Below, one piece after another: positions 27,815-40,435 of a stretch of DNA of 64,000 nt. Position 1 is the stretch's first letter; each line of letters opens with the position of its first letter. Source of the stretch: Hathewaya massiliensis (GTDB lineage Bacteria; Bacillota; Clostridia; Clostridiales; Clostridiaceae); NCBI RefSeq assembly GCF_902143515.1, contig NZ_CABFVD010000001.1, positions 682,001 through 746,000 on the forward strand, given 5' to 3'. Position numbers and translations under genes: made by a program. The notes under the pieces are model-generated. The model was not told the DNA's origin. It saw nothing but the letters and a program-made list of their open reading frames with translations, and did not search any database.

Positions 27815-28357
27815 TTATTTTTTACCTGTTTTACCTTCTTTACGTCTTATAACTTCACCAGCATATTTGATACCTTTACCTTGATATGGCTCTGGTTTTC
27901 TCCATCTTCTTATGTCAGCTGCAACCGCACCAACTAATTCTTTGTCAATTCCCTTTATAATAATCTTTGTTGTTTCAGGTGTTTCAAAAGTTACACCTTC
28001 AACTTGATTTATTTCTACAGGGTGAGAAAATCCTAAACTTAAAACTAATTTTTTAGCTTTAACTTCAGCTCTATATCCAACACCAACTAATTCAAGTGTT
28101 TTTTGGTATCCTTCAGTTACTCCGATTACCATGTTGTTTAATAAAGATCTAGTTGTTCCGTGTAAAGCTCTATGTAACTTATTTTCGCTTGGTCTAGTTA
28201 CAACTATATTATTATCCTCAACAGTAATTTTAATATCTGAATGCATTTGTCTTACTAATTCACCTTTAGGTCCTTTTACAGCTACCTCATTACTTGGTGA
28301 TACTGTAACTGTTACACCGTTAGGAATAGCTACTGGAAGTCTTCCTACTCTTGACAT
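27815..28357 (-). CDS. rplF: 50S ribosomal protein L6
   Basis: A 180-residue protein with two similar domains near the factor-binding site of the 50[18 protein letters not shown] and the C-terminal [14 protein letters not shown] are diagnostic. Confidence 0.98.
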   Translation of the reverse strand: MSRVGRLPVAIPNGVTVTVSPSNEVAVKGPKGELVRQMHSDIKITVEDNNIVVTRPSENKLHRALHGTTRSLLNNMVIGVTEGYQKTLELVGVGYRAEVKAKKLVLSLGFSHPVEINQVEGVTFETPETTKIIIKGIDKELVGAVAADIRRWRKPEPYQGKGIKYAGEVIRRKEGKTGKK

Positions 28358-28379
28358 AATTACACCTCCTATTCATCAA

Positions 28380-28778
28380 CTACCAAATGTAGCAGATAAC
28401 CTCTCCGCCTATACCTTGTTTTCTTGCTTCTCTATCTGTAATAATTCCTTGTGAAGTTGAAATTATAGCAACTCCTAATCCACTTAAAACTTGTGGAACT
28501 TCATCTTTAGAACTATATACTCTTAAACCTGGCTTAGATATTCTCTTAAGACCAGTAATTACTCTTTGCTTATCCTTACCATATTTCATTGTAAGTCTTA
28601 ACATTGGCACAGAACCATCATTGTACTCTTCCATGTTTTTTAAGTACCCTTCATTTAACATAATGTTAACTATAGCTTTCTTAATGTTTGAAGATGGTAC
28701 TTCTACAACTTCGTGTCCAACTATATTGGCATTTCTTATACGTGTAAGTAAATCTGCAATAGGATCTGTCATTCCCAT
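28380..28778 (-). CDS. rpsH: 30S ribosomal protein S8
   Basis: A 132-residue 16S rRNA-binding protein and in E. coli the spc-operon repressor. [14 protein letters not shown] and the late [18 protein letters not shown] are typical. Confidence 0.98.
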   Translation of the reverse strand: MGMTDPIADLLTRIRNANIVGHEVVEVPSSNIKKAIVNIMLNEGYLKNMEEYNDGSVPMLRLTMKYGKDKQRVITGLKRISKPGLRVYSSKDEVPQVLSGLGVAIISTSQGIITDREARKQGIGGEVICYIW

Positions 28779-28811
28779 ATTTTTTGCCTCCTTTCATACT
28801 AAATCAGTATA

Positions 28812-28997
28812 TTACCAACTTGCCTTCTTGCATCCTGGTATTTCACCTTTGTAAGCTAATTCTCTAAAACAAATACGACATATTCCGTATTTTCTTAATA
28901 CAGCGTGTGGTCTTCCACATAATCTGCATCTTGTGTAAGCTCTTGTTGAGAATTTAGGTTCTCTTTCCCACTTAACTATTAATGATTTACGTGCCAC
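28812..28997 (-). CDS. rpsN: 30S ribosomal protein S14, zinc-binding type Z
   Basis: A 61-residue short S14 with [20 protein letters not shown], the four-cysteine zinc site of the C+ form. No second, cysteine-free S14 lies in this window. Confidence 0.98.
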   Translation of the reverse strand: MARKSLIVKWEREPKFSTRAYTRCRLCGRPHAVLRKYGICRICFRELAYKGEIPGCKKASW

Positions 28998-29012
28998 AAT
29001 CTTCCCTCCTTA

Positions 29013-29552
29013 TTACTTAACAAAAGGCATTCCTAATAATCTTAAAAGCTCTCTTGCCTCTTCGTCTGTCTTAGCAGTAGTAACTACGATAACATCCATT
29101 CCTCTAAGTTTATCAATTTTATCATACTCGATTTCAGGGAAAATTAGTTGTTCTTTAATTCCTAGAGCGTAGTTTCCTCTTCCATCAAATGATTTAGCTG
29201 AAACTCCTCTGAAGTCTCTAACTCTTGGTAGAGCTATGTTTATTAATTTATCCATGAAATAAAACATTTTTTGTTTTCTTAATGTTACTTTACATCCGAT
29301 TGGCATGTTCTCTCTTAGCTTGAAATTAGCAACTGATTTTTTAGCTCTAGTTGTAATTGGTTTTTGTCCTGTTATTAACTCTAAATCAGTTATAGCTGAG
29401 TCTAAAGACTTTGAATTTTCTTTAGCTTCACCAACTCCCATGTTAATAACTACTTTTTCAAGCTTCGGAACTTCCATTATATTCTTATAACCGAACTTTT
29501 CCATTAAAGCTGGTACTACTTCTTTATTATATTTTTCTTGAAGTCTTGGCAT
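29013..29552 (-). CDS. rplE: 50S ribosomal protein L5
   Basis: A 179-residue 5S-rRNA-binding protein that bridges to the small subunit. [20 protein letters not shown] and [19 protein letters not shown] are signature stretches. Confidence 0.98.
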   Translation of the reverse strand: MPRLQEKYNKEVVPALMEKFGYKNIMEVPKLEKVVINMGVGEAKENSKSLDSAITDLELITGQKPITTRAKKSVANFKLRENMPIGCKVTLRKQKMFYFMDKLINIALPRVRDFRGVSAKSFDGRGNYALGIKEQLIFPEIEYDKIDKLRGMDVIVVTTAKTDEEARELLRLLGMPFVK

Positions 29553-29576
29553 GATATTTTAACCTCCTTCCAAAGC

Positions 29577-29906
29577 TTAGAATGTTTCTCCACATTTTTT
29601 ACATACTCTTACTTTTGTTCCGTCTTCAAGAATCTTATGGCTTATTCTTGTAGGCTTGCTACATTTTTTACAATATAGCATAACTTTAGAGCTGTATATT
29701 GGAGCTTCTACTTTTTCTATTCCGCCTTGCATGTTTTGTCTATTTGGTTTAACGTGTTTTGTTACTACGTTTACACCTTCAACTAGTACTTTGCCCTTCT
29801 TAGGCATAACTGCTATGATTTCTCCAATTTTTCCTTTATCTTTACCGGAAATAACCATTACCGTATCTTTTCTTCTTACATGAACTTTATTTGTCAACTT
29901 AGCCAC
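29577..29906 (-). CDS. rplX: 50S ribosomal protein L24
   Basis: A 109-residue assembly initiator with a KOW motif ([18 protein letters not shown]). Its C-terminal part has [10 protein letters not shown] and CKKCGETF, a possible zinc ribbon found in some clostridial L24 proteins. Confidence 0.97.
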   Translation of the reverse strand: MAKLTNKVHVRRKDTVMVISGKDKGKIGEIIAVMPKKGKVLVEGVNVVTKHVKPNRQNMQGGIEKVEAPIYSSKVMLYCKKCSKPTRISHKILEDGTKVRVCKKCGETF

Positions 29907-29918
29907 CTCCTATCTGAA

Positions 29919-30287
29919 TTATAGAACTTCAGGTGCTAATGAGATAATTTTATTAAATTCTTTCTCTCTTAATTCTCTAGCAACTGGTCCAAAAATACGT
30001 GTTCCTTTAGGCTGTTTATCATCTTTTATTATAACAGCTGCATTTTCATCGAATCTTATGTATGATCCATCAGCTCTTCTTAAGCCTTTTACAGATCTTA
30101 CTATAACAGCTTTTACAACATCACCTTTTTTAACAACTCCGCCTGGTGTTGCACTCTTAACACTTGCAACTATAATATCACCAACATTACCATATCTTCT
30201 TTTTGAACCGCCTAATACTCTTATGCACATAATTTCTTTAGCACCAGAGTTATCTGCAACTTTTAGTCTAGTTTGCTGTTGTATCAT
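29919..30287 (-). CDS. rplN: 50S ribosomal protein L14
   Basis: A 122-residue highly conserved protein at the subunit interface, beginning [20 protein letters not shown]. Confidence 0.98.
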   Translation of the reverse strand: MIQQQTRLKVADNSGAKEIMCIRVLGGSKRRYGNVGDIIVASVKSATPGGVVKKGDVVKAVIVRSVKGLRRADGSYIRFDENAAVIIKDDKQPKGTRIFGPVARELREKEFNKIISLAPEVL

Positions 30288-30327
30288 GTATAATACCCTC
30301 CTTTCAAACTGTAAGGAAATTAACGCA

Positions 30328-30582
30328 TTATTTTGCTTTTTCCATTATATTAACAAGTCTCCATCTTTTATCCTTTGATAAAGGTCTTGTTTCCATAATT
30401 AAAACTTTATCATTAAGTTTAGCTTCATTATTTTCATCATGAGCCTTGAATTTTGTTGTTCTATTCATTGTTTTTCCGTATAATGGGTGACGAACCTTTG
30501 TCTCAACAGCTACAACTATTGTCTTTTCCATTTTATCAGAAACAACTTTACCTATTCTAGTCTTTCTTAAATTTCTTTCCAC
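30328..30582 (-). CDS. rpsQ: 30S ribosomal protein S17
   Basis: An 84-residue OB-fold 16S rRNA-binding protein with [17 protein letters not shown] and a C-terminal region ending in KAK. Confidence 0.98.
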   Translation of the reverse strand: MERNLRKTRIGKVVSDKMEKTIVVAVETKVRHPLYGKTMNRTTKFKAHDENNEAKLNDKVLIMETRPLSKDKRWRLVNIMEKAK

Positions 30583-30604
30583 AAAACTTACCTCCCTTCA
30601 GCTA

Positions 30605-30817
30605 CTACTGCTCTAGGTTTTTCAATTCGCTTTCTCTTAAAACTGTCTTTATTTGAGCAATTGATCTTTTTACCTGTCTTATTCTTACAGGATTTTCTAA
30701 TTGCCCAGTAGCTAGTTGAAATCTTAAGTTGAAAAGCTCTTCTTTTAAATCTTTGATTTTAACTGCTAACTCTTGATTGCTTTGTGTTCTCAACTCTTGC
30801 AATTCCCTAGCTTTCAT
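30605..30817 (-). CDS. rpmC: 50S ribosomal protein L29
   Basis: About 70 residues, [17 protein letters not shown] onwards, near the peptide exit. I choose ATG 30815-30817, the usual family start; a GTG four codons upstream is possible. It overlaps the end of rplP by 11 bases, so the two are translationally coupled. Confidence 0.96.
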   Translation of the reverse strand: MKARELQELRTQSNQELAVKIKDLKEELFNLRFQLATGQLENPVRIRQVKRSIAQIKTVLRESELKNLEQ

Positions 30818-31250
30818 GATCTTCACCACCCATTTCTTTAAAGTTTTCTCTGCTTACAAACTTAGTTTTAACAGGTAATTTATGTGATGCAAGTCTCATA
30901 GCTTCTCTTGCTAATTCTTCTGATACACCTGCGATTTCAAATAATACTCTACCTGGTTTAATAACTGCTACCCAGTATTCTGGTGAACCTTTACCAGAAC
31001 CCATACGAGTTTCAGCTGGTTTCTCTGTTACTGGTTTGTCTGGGAAAATTTTAATCCAAACTTTTCCCCCTCTTTTTACGTGTCTATTTATAGCTATTCT
31101 GGCTGCTTCTATTTGATTGCTTGTAATCCAACCACATTCAGTAGCCTGTAATCCATACTCACCATATGCAATAAAGTTTCCTCTAGTTGCCTTACCCTTC
31201 ATTCTGCCACGTTGAACCTTACGATGTTTAACTCTTTTAGGCATTAACAT
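30807..31250 (-). CDS. rplP: 50S ribosomal protein L16
   Basis: A 147-residue A-site-region protein with [20 protein letters not shown]. The ATG at 31248-31250 has the better GGAGG spacing (8 bases), giving MLMPKRV; the family start is the second Met. It overlaps rpmC. Confidence 0.98.
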   Translation of the reverse strand: MLMPKRVKHRKVQRGRMKGKATRGNFIAYGEYGLQATECGWITSNQIEAARIAINRHVKRGGKVWIKIFPDKPVTEKPAETRMGSGKGSPEYWVAVIKPGRVLFEIAGVSEELAREAMRLASHKLPVKTKFVSRENFKEMGGEDHES

Positions 31251-31287
31251 ATGTGATTCCTCCTTCCTGAATCCTAATCTTGCTATA

Positions 31288-31953
31288 TTAAGCTTCTAAT
31301 TTGTTTTGTACTCTTTTAACTGGAAGAACTTCCCCTTTATAAACCCAAACTTTAACACCAATTTTTCCATATATAGTGTCTGCTTCTGCAAAACCATAAT
31401 CTATGTCAGCTCTTAAAGTTTGTAGTGGAATTGTTCCTTCATGATAAGCTTCTGTTCTAGCTATTTCAGCTCCACCAAGTCTTCCTGAACAAATTGTTTT
31501 AACACCTTTTACGCCTAATCTCATAGATCTTTGAATTGTTTGTTTCATAGCTCTTCTGAAAGATATTCTCTTTTCTAATTGAAGTGCTATATTTTCAGCC
31601 ATTAATTGAGCTTCAGTTTCTGGTGATTTAACTTCTACTATATTTATTAGTATGTTTTTATCTCCACTAGTAACTTTACTTAATCCAGCTTTTAATTCTT
31701 CAATTCCTGCTCCACCTTTTCCTATTATCATACCAGGTTTAGCAGTGTGTATGTTTAACTTTACTTTTTTAGCTGTTCTTTCTATTTCAACTTTTGAAAC
31801 GCCAGCTGTGTAATGTTTTTGTTTAACGAAATCTCTAATTTTATTATCTTCGATTAGATAGTCTGCAAAATTCTTCTTGTCAGCGTACCATTTAGAATCC
31901 CATTCTTTTATTACGCCTACTCTCAATCCATGAGGATGTACTTTTTGACCCAC
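31288..31953 (-). CDS. rpsC: 30S ribosomal protein S3
   Basis: A 221-residue protein at the mRNA entry channel, with a KH domain ([15 protein letters not shown]) and C-terminal S3 domain ([17 protein letters not shown]). Confidence 0.98.
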   Translation of the reverse strand: MGQKVHPHGLRVGVIKEWDSKWYADKKNFADYLIEDNKIRDFVKQKHYTAGVSKVEIERTAKKVKLNIHTAKPGMIIGKGGAGIEELKAGLSKVTSGDKNILINIVEVKSPETEAQLMAENIALQLEKRISFRRAMKQTIQRSMRLGVKGVKTICSGRLGGAEIARTEAYHEGTIPLQTLRADIDYGFAEADTIYGKIGVKVWVYKGEVLPVKRVQNKLEA

Positions 31954-31969
31954 TACATTTCCCTCCTTT

Positions 31970-32305
31970 TTAGTTTCTCTCTTTAACTACTAGAGTTATA
32001 TGACTAGTTCTTTTTCTTATTCTATATGCTCTACCTTGTGCACGTGGTCTAAATCTCTTTAAAGTTGTTCCTTGACATGCATAAGCTTCAGCAACATACA
32101 ACCTGTTTGCATCTAAATTATAGTTATGTTCAGCATTTGCAACAGCAGATTTAAGAACTTTACCAACTGCATCAGCTGCGTCCTTCGGAGTATATTTTAA
32201 TATTGCTTCTGCTTCTCTAACGTCTTTTCCTCTTATTAAATCTAATACTATGCCAACTTTTCTTGAAGACATTCTTATATGCTTAGCTATAGCTTTAGCT
32301 TCCAT
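31970..32305 (-). CDS. rplV: 50S ribosomal protein L22
   Basis: A 111-residue protein whose extended loop lines the exit tunnel. [18 protein letters not shown] and [19 protein letters not shown] are diagnostic; the loop near [13 protein letters not shown] looks wild-type. Confidence 0.98.
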   Translation of the reverse strand: MEAKAIAKHIRMSSRKVGIVLDLIRGKDVREAEAILKYTPKDAADAVGKVLKSAVANAEHNYNLDANRLYVAEAYACQGTTLKRFRPRAQGRAYRIRKRTSHITLVVKERN

Positions 32306-32326
32306 TCCTATTGCCTCCTTTCCGGA

Positions 32327-32611
32327 CTATTTCCTTACTTTTGATGATTTTTCTTTGTCTACGTGACCTTTGTAAGTTCTTGTCATAACAAATTCACCTA
32401 GTTTATGTCCTACCATGTCCTCGCTTACATATACAGGAACATGTTTTCTGCCGTCATGAACAGCTATTGTATGACCTACCATTTGTGGGAATATTGTTGA
32501 ACTTCTTGACCAAGTCTTAACAACTTTCTTTTCATCGTTTTTATTCATTTCAAGGATTCTTTTCATAAGAACTTCTTGTACGAAAGGTCCTTTTTTTACT
32601 GATCTACTCAT
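32327..32611 (-). CDS. rpsS: 30S ribosomal protein S19
   Basis: A 94-residue head protein starting [18 protein letters not shown], with [15 protein letters not shown] near the end. Confidence 0.98.
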   Translation of the reverse strand: MSRSVKKGPFVQEVLMKRILEMNKNDEKKVVKTWSRSSTIFPQMVGHTIAVHDGRKHVPVYVSEDMVGHKLGEFVMTRTYKGHVDKEKSSKVRK

Positions 32612-32666
32612 GTTCTGCCTCCCTCCTATTCACAGAATAGACGAAGAGAATTTTACTTCTCTTCTA

Positions 32667-33494
32667 CTATTTTCTCTTCTTAACAATAAGTCTATCTGAA
32701 TACTTTTTATTCTTTCTAGTCTTGTATCCAAGAGTTGGTTTACCCCAAGGTGTAACTGGTGATGGACGACCTATTGGAGTTCTTCCTTCTCCTCCTCCAT
32801 GTGGGTGATCGTTAGGGTTCATAACAGATCCTCTAACATGAGGTCTGAAACCTAAATGTCTAGTTCTTCCTGCTTTACCTATGTTAACGATCTCGTGAGT
32901 TAAGTTAGAAACTGTTCCTATTGTAGCTCTACATTCTATTCTAACTTTTCTTAACTCTCCACTTGGTAATCTTAATAAAGCATATTTTCCTTCTTTAGCC
33001 ATAAGCTGTGCTGAAGCTCCAGCAGATCTAACCATTTGAGCACCTTTTCCAGCTGTTAATTCTATGTTGTGAATAACAGTACCAACTGGGATGTTTATAA
33101 GTGGTAGTGCATTACCTGGTTTTATGTCAGCTTCTGGTCCGGATACAACTACATCTCCAACTTTTAATCCAACAGGAGCTATTATGTATCTTTTTTCTCC
33201 ATCAGCGTATACAACTAATGCTATATATGCTGATCTATTTGGATCATATTCTATACTAGATACCTTAGCTGGGATATTATCCTTATTTCTTTTGAAATCT
33301 ATAATTCTATATTTTCTCTTAGCTCCGCCTCCACGATGACGAACAGAAATTTTACCTTGTGAGTTTCTTCCACCTTTTCTATTTAAAGATACTAGAAGTG
33401 ATTTTTCAGGTTTGTCAGTTGTAATCTCTTCAAAAGTAGGCATTGTCATATGTCTTCTAGAAGGTGTTGTAGGTTTAAAACTCTTTAAAGCCAT
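32667..33494 (-). CDS. rplB: 50S ribosomal protein L2
   Basis: A 275-residue core protein near the peptidyl transferase centre. The functionally important histidine lies in the [14 protein letters not shown] region ([14 protein letters not shown]). Confidence 0.98.
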   Translation of the reverse strand: MALKSFKPTTPSRRHMTMPTFEEITTDKPEKSLLVSLNRKGGRNSQGKISVRHRGGGAKRKYRIIDFKRNKDNIPAKVSSIEYDPNRSAYIALVVYADGEKRYIIAPVGLKVGDVVVSGPEADIKPGNALPLINIPVGTVIHNIELTAGKGAQMVRSAGASAQLMAKEGKYALLRLPSGELRKVRIECRATIGTVSNLTHEIVNIGKAGRTRHLGFRPHVRGSVMNPNDHPHGGGEGRTPIGRPSPVTPWGKPTLGYKTRKNKKYSDRLIVKKRK

Positions 33495-33556
33495 GGTTTT
33501 CCCTCCTTTTAAACGCTTTTCTGGCTTCTGCCAATAAGTGCTTTATATTAATTTAA

Positions 33557-33850
33557 TTAAATTCCTTCGAAGAATTCAATTGTCTTACTATCAGCTGTAA
33601 GTTTAACTATTGCTTTCTTGTAGTCAGGTTTCTTACCTTGGTGAACTCCAACTCTTTTGTTCTTTCCAATGTATCTAATTGTTTTAACATCTTCAACCTT
33701 AACTTCGAAAACTTCTTCTACAGCTCTTTTTATTTGTGATTTGTTAGCGTGTATGTCAACTATGAAGGTGTATTTTTTCTCCGCCATTGCTGCCATACTT
33801 TTTTCTGTTATAATTGGCTTTCTTATAATATCATGGCTTACTAACTTCAT
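33557..33850 (-). CDS. rplW: 50S ribosomal protein L23
   Basis: A 97-residue exit-site protein that docks trigger factor and SRP. Its ATG overlaps the rplD stop by one base (TAATG), a translational coupling. Confidence 0.98.
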   Translation of the reverse strand: MKLVSHDIIRKPIITEKSMAAMAEKKYTFIVDIHANKSQIKRAVEEVFEVKVEDVKTIRYIGKNKRVGVHQGKKPDYKKAIVKLTADSKTIEFFEGI

Positions 33851-34470
33851 TATGCATACACCTCCTCAATTTTATTAATGGCTTCTTTAGTTACCATTAC
33901 TTTTTCGTACTTTAATAGGTCATATACGTTTATATTATTTATTGGTAGTACTTCTACCCCTTGAATGTTTCTTGCTGATTTGAATACATTAACATTGTTT
34001 GTTTCAGTTAATATTAATGTCTTTTTAGCTTCAAAAGCACTTAACATTTTAACCATTTCTTTTGTCTTAGGTGCTTCTAATTCTAAGCTTTCTAAAACAA
34101 TAAGGTTATTATCTAAAACCTTAGAAGATAAAGCAGATTTCATTGCTAATCTCTTAACCTTCTTTGGAACAGCCATTCTATAATCTCTTGGCTTTGGAGC
34201 AAATACTACTCCTCCATGAATCCATTGTGGAGCTCTTATAGAACCTTGTCTTGCTCTACCTGTTCCCTTTTGTCTCCATGGCTTTATTCCTCCACCACGA
34301 ACTTCTGATCTAGTTTTCGCTGATTGAGTTCCTTGTCTCTTGTTTGCAAGTTGAGCAACAACTACTTGATGCATAACTTCTTCATTTACTTTAATACCGA
34401 ACACATTGTCATTTAACTGCATTTCCCCAACTTTTTGGGCTTCTCTATTATAAACAGCTACTGTTGGCAT
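33850..34470 (-). CDS. rplD: 50S ribosomal protein L4
   Basis: An exit-tunnel protein of about 206 residues that represses the S10 operon in E. coli. I start at the ATG of [15 protein letters not shown] after AGGAGGTTGT, not at the upstream frame extension. [19 protein letters not shown] marks the tunnel loop. Confidence 0.97.
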   Translation of the reverse strand: MPTVAVYNREAQKVGEMQLNDNVFGIKVNEEVMHQVVVAQLANKRQGTQSAKTRSEVRGGGIKPWRQKGTGRARQGSIRAPQWIHGGVVFAPKPRDYRMAVPKKVKRLAMKSALSSKVLDNNLIVLESLELEAPKTKEMVKMLSAFEAKKTLILTETNNVNVFKSARNIQGVEVLPINNINVYDLLKYEKVMVTKEAINKIEEVYA

Positions 34471-34496
34471 ACAACCTCCTCCTTTCTCCAAAAATC

Positions 34497-35123
34497 TTAT
34501 TTAACTGTATTTCTTACTATTATGTATCCCTTTTTAGGTCCTGGAACTGCACCTTTAACAAGGATAATATTCTTTTCTGCAATAACCTTTGCCACTTCTA
34601 GGTTTAAAACAGTTGTTTTAACATGACCCATGTGACCAGGCATTTTTCTGTTTTTAAATGTTCTTGATGGATCAGATGATGCTCCTTGAGATCCTGGAGC
34701 TCTATGGAATTTAGAACCGTGGCTCTTTGGTCCAATGTGAGCATGCCATCTCTTTACTGCTCCTTGGAAACCTTTACCTTTAGAAACTCCTGTAACATCT
34801 ATTTTTTCGCCTGCTGCGAATATGTCTGCTTTTATTTCAGTTCCAACTTCATAAGTACTTGTATCTTCTAATCTGAATTCTTTTACGAATCTCTTAGGGG
34901 ATACTCCTGCTTTTTTAAACTGACCTAACATTGGTTTATTGAATAAAGATTCTCTCTTATCATCAAATCCAACTTTTATTGATTCATATCCATCTTTTTC
35001 TACTGTTTTCTTTTGAATAACAGCACATGGACCTGCTTCTATAACAGTAACTGGTACAACTTTACCATTTTCATCAAATATTTGAGTCATACCTAATTTT
35101 CTACCTAATATTGCTTTTTTCAT
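34497..35123 (-). CDS. rplC: 50S ribosomal protein L3
   Basis: A 208-residue assembly-initiating protein with [19 protein letters not shown] and the central loop near [18 protein letters not shown] that reaches the peptidyl transferase centre. Confidence 0.98.
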   Translation of the reverse strand: MKKAILGRKLGMTQIFDENGKVVPVTVIEAGPCAVIQKKTVEKDGYESIKVGFDDKRESLFNKPMLGQFKKAGVSPKRFVKEFRLEDTSTYEVGTEIKADIFAAGEKIDVTGVSKGKGFQGAVKRWHAHIGPKSHGSKFHRAPGSQGASSDPSRTFKNRKMPGHMGHVKTTVLNLEVAKVIAEKNIILVKGAVPGPKKGYIIVRNTVK

Positions 35124-35192
35124 TTAAAGCACCTCCTATTAATATTAGCGGATCACCTAGTGATCATAATATTACAAAGTAACCCTTGTAAA

Positions 35193-35501
35193 TTAAAGTT
35201 TTATTTCGATATCTACCCCTGCTGGTAAATCAATTCTCATTAGAGCATCAACTGTCTTTTGAGAAGGATTAATTATGTCTAATAATCTCTTATGAGTTCT
35301 TATCTCAAATTGCTCTCTAGAATCTTTATACTTATGAGGAGCTCTTAATATTGTAACAACGTCTTTTTCAGTTGGCAATGGCACTGGACCTGCCACTGTT
35401 GCTCCAGTATTTTTTGCTGTTTCAACAATCTTTTCAGCAGATTGATCTAAAAGATTGTGTTCATATGCTTTTAATCTTATTCTTATTTTTTGAGTTGCCA
35501 C
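35193..35501 (-). CDS. rpsJ: 30S ribosomal protein S10 (NusE)
   Basis: A 102-residue head protein that also serves in antitermination with NusB. I start at GTG 35499-35501 ([20 protein letters not shown]) after GGAGGG, nine codons inside the longer frame. It heads the S10 operon behind its own promoter and a leader of about 165 bases. Confidence 0.97.
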   Translation of the reverse strand: MATQKIRIRLKAYEHNLLDQSAEKIVETAKNTGATVAGPVPLPTEKDVVTILRAPHKYKDSREQFEIRTHKRLLDIINPSQKTVDALMRIDLPAGVDIEIKL

Positions 35502-35672
35502 TGGACTTCCCTCCTTTTCTAAGATCATGATATTTTATCAACAAAGCAGTTATAAACTGCTCCGGGTGTTGCATATTATAAAATACGAAAGTAAACAAGA
35601 AAATCATTTACCCTCAGAGTTTATTAATAAATTAATGTTACAAATATGTTAAGTTCACAATACAACTTCTAT
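35502..35672 (-). promoter_or_regulatory. Leader of the S10 operon
   Basis: The untranslated region between the S10 promoter and the GTG of rpsJ. It holds an AGCAGTT-TAT-AACTGCT hairpin close to the ribosome-binding site and no open frame. An L4-type regulatory leader is possible but not shown. Confidence 0.4.
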
Positions 35673-35701
35673 AGTATACAATATTTCTTTACTTTTGACA
35701 A
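35673..35701 (-). promoter_or_regulatory. S10 operon promoter
   Basis: TTGTCA, 17 bases, TATACT on the minus strand. Confidence 0.8.
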
Positions 35702-35836
35702 GTATTTTTTACGGAATTTTATTTTAAAGAAAAAAATTTGTTTTGAATTCATAGACTAATTTCATTTGGCTATTTTTTATGTTTTTAATAAGATTTTTGA
35801 GATTACTAAGGGAGGATTTCTCCTCCCTCTAAACTT

Positions 35837-35854
35837 TAATGTTGGCCAACATTA
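35837..35854. repeat. Perfect 18-bp palindrome downstream of tuf1
   Basis: TAATGTTGGCCAACATTA is self-complementary without a loop. It lies 36 bases after the tuf1 stop, followed on the minus strand by a GGGAGG/CCTCCC hairpin lacking a U-tract. It looks like a protein-binding site more than a terminator. Confidence 0.55.
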
Positions 35855-35889
35855 TCTAAATAATCCCTTAGGTTAATTGATCAAAGTAA

Positions 35890-37083
35890 TTATTCTACTA
35901 TAGTAGTAACAACTCCTGATCCTACTGTTCTTCCGCCTTCTCTTATAGCGAATCTTAATCCTTCTTCCATTGCTACTTTGTTGATTAATTCAACATTCAT
36001 ATCAATGTGATCTCCAGGCATTACCATTTCTACTCCATCTGGTAATTGGATTGATCCTGTAACGTCTGTTGTTCTGAAGTAGAATTGTGGTCTGTATCCG
36101 TTGAAGAATGGTGTATGTCTTCCGCCTTCTTCTTTCTTTAATACGTATACTTGACCTACGAATTTTTTGTGAGGTTTTACTGATCCTGATTTTGCAAGTA
36201 CCTGACCTCTTTCAACATCTGCTCTTTGTACTCCTCTTAGTAATGCTCCGATATTATCTCCAGCCATTGCTTGATCTAATAACTTTCTGAACATTTCTAC
36301 TCCTGTACATACTACTTTTCTTGACTCATCGCTTAATCCTACGATTTCGATTTCGTCTCCTACTTTAAGTATTCCTCTTTCTACTCTTCCTGTTACAACT
36401 GTTCCTCTTCCTGTGATTGTGAATACATCTTCTATTGGCATTAAGAAGTCTTTTTCTGTATCTCTCTCAGGTGTTGGGATGTATGCATCTATTGCATCCA
36501 TTAAGTCTAGTATTGGTTTTGTCTTTTCTGGAGTTTCTAAGTTGTTGATTGCTTCTAATGCTGATCCTGTTACGATTGGTGCTCCATCTCCATCAAATCC
36601 ATACTCGCTTAATAATTCTCTGATTTCCATTTCTACTAATTCTAGTAATTCTGGATCATCTACCATATCTGCTTTGTTTAAGAATACTACTATGTGTTGT
36701 ACTCCTACTCTTGATGCTAGTAGTATATGTTCTCTTGTTTGTGGCATTGGACCATCTGCTGCTGATACAACTAAGATAGCTCCATCCATTTGTGCTGCAC
36801 CTGTGATCATGTTCTTTACATAGTCAGCGTGTCCTGGGCAGTCTACGTGTGCATAGTGTCTGTTATCTGTTTCGTATTCTACGTGTGATGTATTGATTGT
36901 GATTCCTCTTTCTTTTTCCTCTGGAGCCTTATCAATTTCATCATATTTTGATGCTTGCGCATATCCTTTTTGTGCAAGTACTAGTGTAATTGCTGCTGTT
37001 AATGTTGTCTTACCATGGTCTACGTGTCCTATTGTTCCTATATTTACGTGTGGCTTCTTTCTTTCAAATTTAGCTTTTGACAT
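35890..37083 (-). CDS. tuf: Elongation factor Tu, copy 1
   Basis: A 397-residue GTPase that delivers aminoacyl-tRNA. G1 [10 protein letters not shown]3 DCPGHADYV and G4 NKADM are intact. It follows fusA in the str operon. Its protein differs from copy 2 (51944-53137) at one residue by eye (Lys versus Arg in SVKPH-K/R-KF), and the DNA at about ten sites. Confidence 0.99.
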   Translation of the reverse strand: MSKAKFERKKPHVNIGTIGHVDHGKTTLTAAITLVLAQKGYAQASKYDEIDKAPEEKERGITINTSHVEYETDNRHYAHVDCPGHADYVKNMITGAAQMDGAILVVSAADGPMPQTREHILLASRVGVQHIVVFLNKADMVDDPELLELVEMEIRELLSEYGFDGDGAPIVTGSALEAINNLETPEKTKPILDLMDAIDAYIPTPERDTEKDFLMPIEDVFTITGRGTVVTGRVERGILKVGDEIEIVGLSDESRKVVCTGVEMFRKLLDQAMAGDNIGALLRGVQRADVERGQVLAKSGSVKPHKKFVGQVYVLKKEEGGRHTPFFNGYRPQFYFRTTDVTGSIQLPDGVEMVMPGDHIDMNVELINKVAMEEGLRFAIREGGRTVGSGVVTTIVE

Positions 37084-37170
37084 TGTTTTTTCCTCCTTTA
37101 TAATAACAACTTTATAATGGATTTTATTTTATATCGCTTTTATATAGTTAAATAATTTAATCATTTAAAA

Positions 37171-39237
37171 TTATTTTTCTTTGCTTCCTGCGATTTGTTC
37201 CATTATGCTCTTTGGAACTGGTTCGTAAGCTGCAAATTCCATACTGTAGTTTCCTCTACCTTGAGTTCTTGATCTTAATGTTGTTGCATAACCAAACATC
37301 TCTGATAGTGGAACCATTGCTTTTATTACTTGAGCACCTGCTTGAGCTTCCATACCCTCAATTCTTCCTCTTCTTGAGTTTACGTCACCCATTACATCAC
37401 CCATGTACTCTTCTGGAACTACAACTTCTACTTTCATTATTGGCTCAAGTAGAACTGGATTTGCCTTAGACATAGCATTCTTAAATGCCATAGATCCTGC
37501 AATCTTGAAGGCCATTTCTGATGAGTCAACATCGTGGTAAGATCCATCAACAACTCTAACTTTGAAGTTTAGTGTTGGGTATCCAGCTATTACACCACTT
37601 TGTGATGCTTCTTCAATACCATTTTGGATTGCTGGTATGTATTCTTTTGGAATAACACCACCAACTATACCATTTTCAAATTGGAATTCACCTTCATGTG
37701 GAGTCATTTCAATCCAACAATGACCATATTGTCCACGTCCACCTGATTGTCTTACAAACTTACCTTCTGCCTTAACAGCAGTAGTAATAGTTTCTTTATA
37801 AGCAACTTGTGGCTTACCAACGTTACACTCTACTTTAAACTCTCTTTGTAGTCTGTCAACGATAATTTCAAGGTGAAGCTCACCCATACCTTCTATAATT
37901 GTTTGACCAGTTTCTTGGTTTGTAAATGTTCTAAATGTTGGATCCTCTTCTGCTAATTTTGCAAGAGCGATACCCATTTTTTCTGAACCAGCTTTTGTCT
38001 TTGGCTCTATAGCAATAGAAATAACTGGCTCTGGGAATTGCATGCTTTCTAATATTACTGGATCATCTTCTGAACATAAAGTATCACCTGTAGTTGTGTT
38101 CTTTAGTCCTATGATAGCTCCTAATTCTCCAGCACGTAACTCTTCAACTTCTTCTCTGTGGTTAGAGTGCATTTTAACTAATCTACCAATTCTCTCTTTT
38201 TTGCCCTTAGTAGAGTTGTATACATAAGTACCACTAGTCATTATACCAGAATAAATTCTTGTAAACGCTAATCTACCAACGAAAGGATCTGTAGCAATCT
38301 TAAATGCTAATGCTGATAATGGTTCATTATCATCTGCATGTCTTGCTATTTCTTCACCATCCATAGTAGTTCCCATTATTGCAGGGATATCAATTGGTGA
38401 TGGTAGGAATTCAACTGCTGCATCAATCATCATTTGAACCCCTTTATTTCTATATGAAGAACCACATATAACAGGTACTATTTCATTGTTACATACACCT
38501 TTTCTTAAAGCTTTCTTTAACTCTTCAAGAGTTAATTCTTCACCTTCAAGGTATTTCATCATTAATTCTTCATCTAACTCAGCAATTGCTTCTATCATTG
38601 AAGCTCTATATTCTTCTGCCATTTCCATCATATCTGCTGGAACGTCAGTTTCTTCAAACTCTTTTCCTAATTCATCTTTGTATACTTCAGCTTTCATTGT
38701 TAATAAATCAATGATACCTACAAAGTTATCTTCTTTACCTATTGGTAATTGTATTGGCACTGCATTAGCATGAAGTCTTTCTCTCATCATTCTAACTGCT
38801 CTAAAGAAGTCTGCTCCAAGTATATCCATTTTATTTACATATGCTATTCTTGGAACCTTATACTTGTCTGCCTGTCTCCATACTGTCTCAGATTGAGGTT
38901 CAACCCCACCTTTTGCACAAAATACACCTACTGCACCATCAAGAACTCTTAGAGATCTTTCAACTTCAACCGTAAAATCTACGTGACCAGGTGTGTCTAT
39001 TATATTTATAACATGACCTTTCCACATACAAGTTGTAGCAGCAGAAGTGATTGTTATACCTCTTTCTTGCTCTTGAGCCATCCAGTCCATTGTTGCTGCA
39101 CCTTCATGTGTCTCACCTAATTTGTGTGTTTTTCCTGTATAGAATAATATACGTTCTGTAGTTGTTGTTTTACCAGCATCAATGTGAGCCATAATACCTA
39201 TATTACGGAATTTTTCTAAAGGATATTGTCTATTCAA
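37171..39237 (-). CDS. fusA: Elongation factor G
   Basis: A translocase GTPase of about 688 residues. G1 [16 protein letters not shown]3 DTPGHVDFT and G4 NKMD are present, followed by domains II-V. I start at TTG 39235-39237 ([14 protein letters not shown]) because GGAGG lies just upstream and homologues begin at this point. Confidence 0.98.
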   Translation of the reverse strand: MNRQYPLEKFRNIGIMAHIDAGKTTTTERILFYTGKTHKLGETHEGAATMDWMAQEQERGITITSAATTCMWKGHVINIIDTPGHVDFTVEVERSLRVLDGAVGVFCAKGGVEPQSETVWRQADKYKVPRIAYVNKMDILGADFFRAVRMMRERLHANAVPIQLPIGKEDNFVGIIDLLTMKAEVYKDELGKEFEETDVPADMMEMAEEYRASMIEAIAELDEELMMKYLEGEELTLEELKKALRKGVCNNEIVPVICGSSYRNKGVQMMIDAAVEFLPSPIDIPAIMGTTMDGEEIARHADDNEPLSALAFKIATDPFVGRLAFTRIYSGIMTSGTYVYNSTKGKKERIGRLVKMHSNHREEVEELRAGELGAIIGLKNTTTGDTLCSEDDPVILESMQFPEPVISIAIEPKTKAGSEKMGIALAKLAEEDPTFRTFTNQETGQTIIEGMGELHLEIIVDRLQREFKVECNVGKPQVAYKETITTAVKAEGKFVRQSGGRGQYGHCWIEMTPHEGEFQFENGIVGGVIPKEYIPAIQNGIEEASQSGVIAGYPTLNFKVRVVDGSYHDVDSSEMAFKIAGSMAFKNAMSKANPVLLEPIMKVEVVVPEEYMGDVMGDVNSRRGRIEGMEAQAGAQVIKAMVPLSEMFGYATTLRSRTQGRGNYSMEFAAYEPVPKSIMEQIAGSKEK

Positions 39238-39313
39238 CGTGCTTCCTCCTCTCAAACTGTTCATTTTAAAATTTTATAAAACTGTTTTGGAGTCCAAAAC
39301 AGTTTTATTACTA

Positions 39314-39817
<504 letters not shown>

Positions 39818-39955
39818 TCATAGGTACTCGATACTTAAAATATCGTCTTGCGTATGTAAAGAAGTTCTCTACTAAACCTAATCAGACATTTTAAATATTA
39901 AGACATGAGTTAAGTTTAAACAAACGTGAAGCCACAGCATTACTAGTTTACGAAA

Positions 39956-40333
39956 CTATTTTTTCTTAGGTCTTTTTGTTCCGTATTTTGATCTAGATTG
40001 CATTCTTTCATTAACACCAGCAGAGTCAAGAGCTCCTCTTACTATGTGGTATCTAACACCAGGAAGGTCTTTTACTCTTCCTCCCCTGATTAGTACAACA
40101 CTATGCTCTTGTAAGTTATGTCCTTCACCTGGGATATAAGCTGATACTTCATATCCATTTGTAAGTCTTACTCTAGCAACTTTTCTTAAAGCTGAGTTAG
40201 GCTTCTTAGGTGTAGTAGTTTTAACTACAGTACATACTCCTCTTTTTTGTGGGCATTTTTTTAATGCTGGTGAGTCTGATTTATCTAATCCAGTTGATCT
40301 GCCTTTTCTTACTAATTGATTAATTGTTGGCAT
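39956..40333 (-). CDS. rpsL: 30S ribosomal protein S12
   Basis: A 125-residue decoding-site protein. The two lysines that commonly mutate to streptomycin resistance (in [12 protein letters not shown] and GGRVKDLPG) are wild-type. Confidence 0.99.
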   Translation of the reverse strand: MPTINQLVRKGRSTGLDKSDSPALKKCPQKRGVCTVVKTTTPKKPNSALRKVARVRLTNGYEVSAYIPGEGHNLQEHSVVLIRGGRVKDLPGVRYHIVRGALDSAGVNERMQSRSKYGTKRPKKK

Positions 40334-40435
40334 ACACGCACCTCCTCAATTTACATAAATTATAACACTGTGCTTTTGTATTAATAAAATTTCTAAAACT
40401 TTAATACTTTGAATCTAGTATTACTAGTAGCATTA

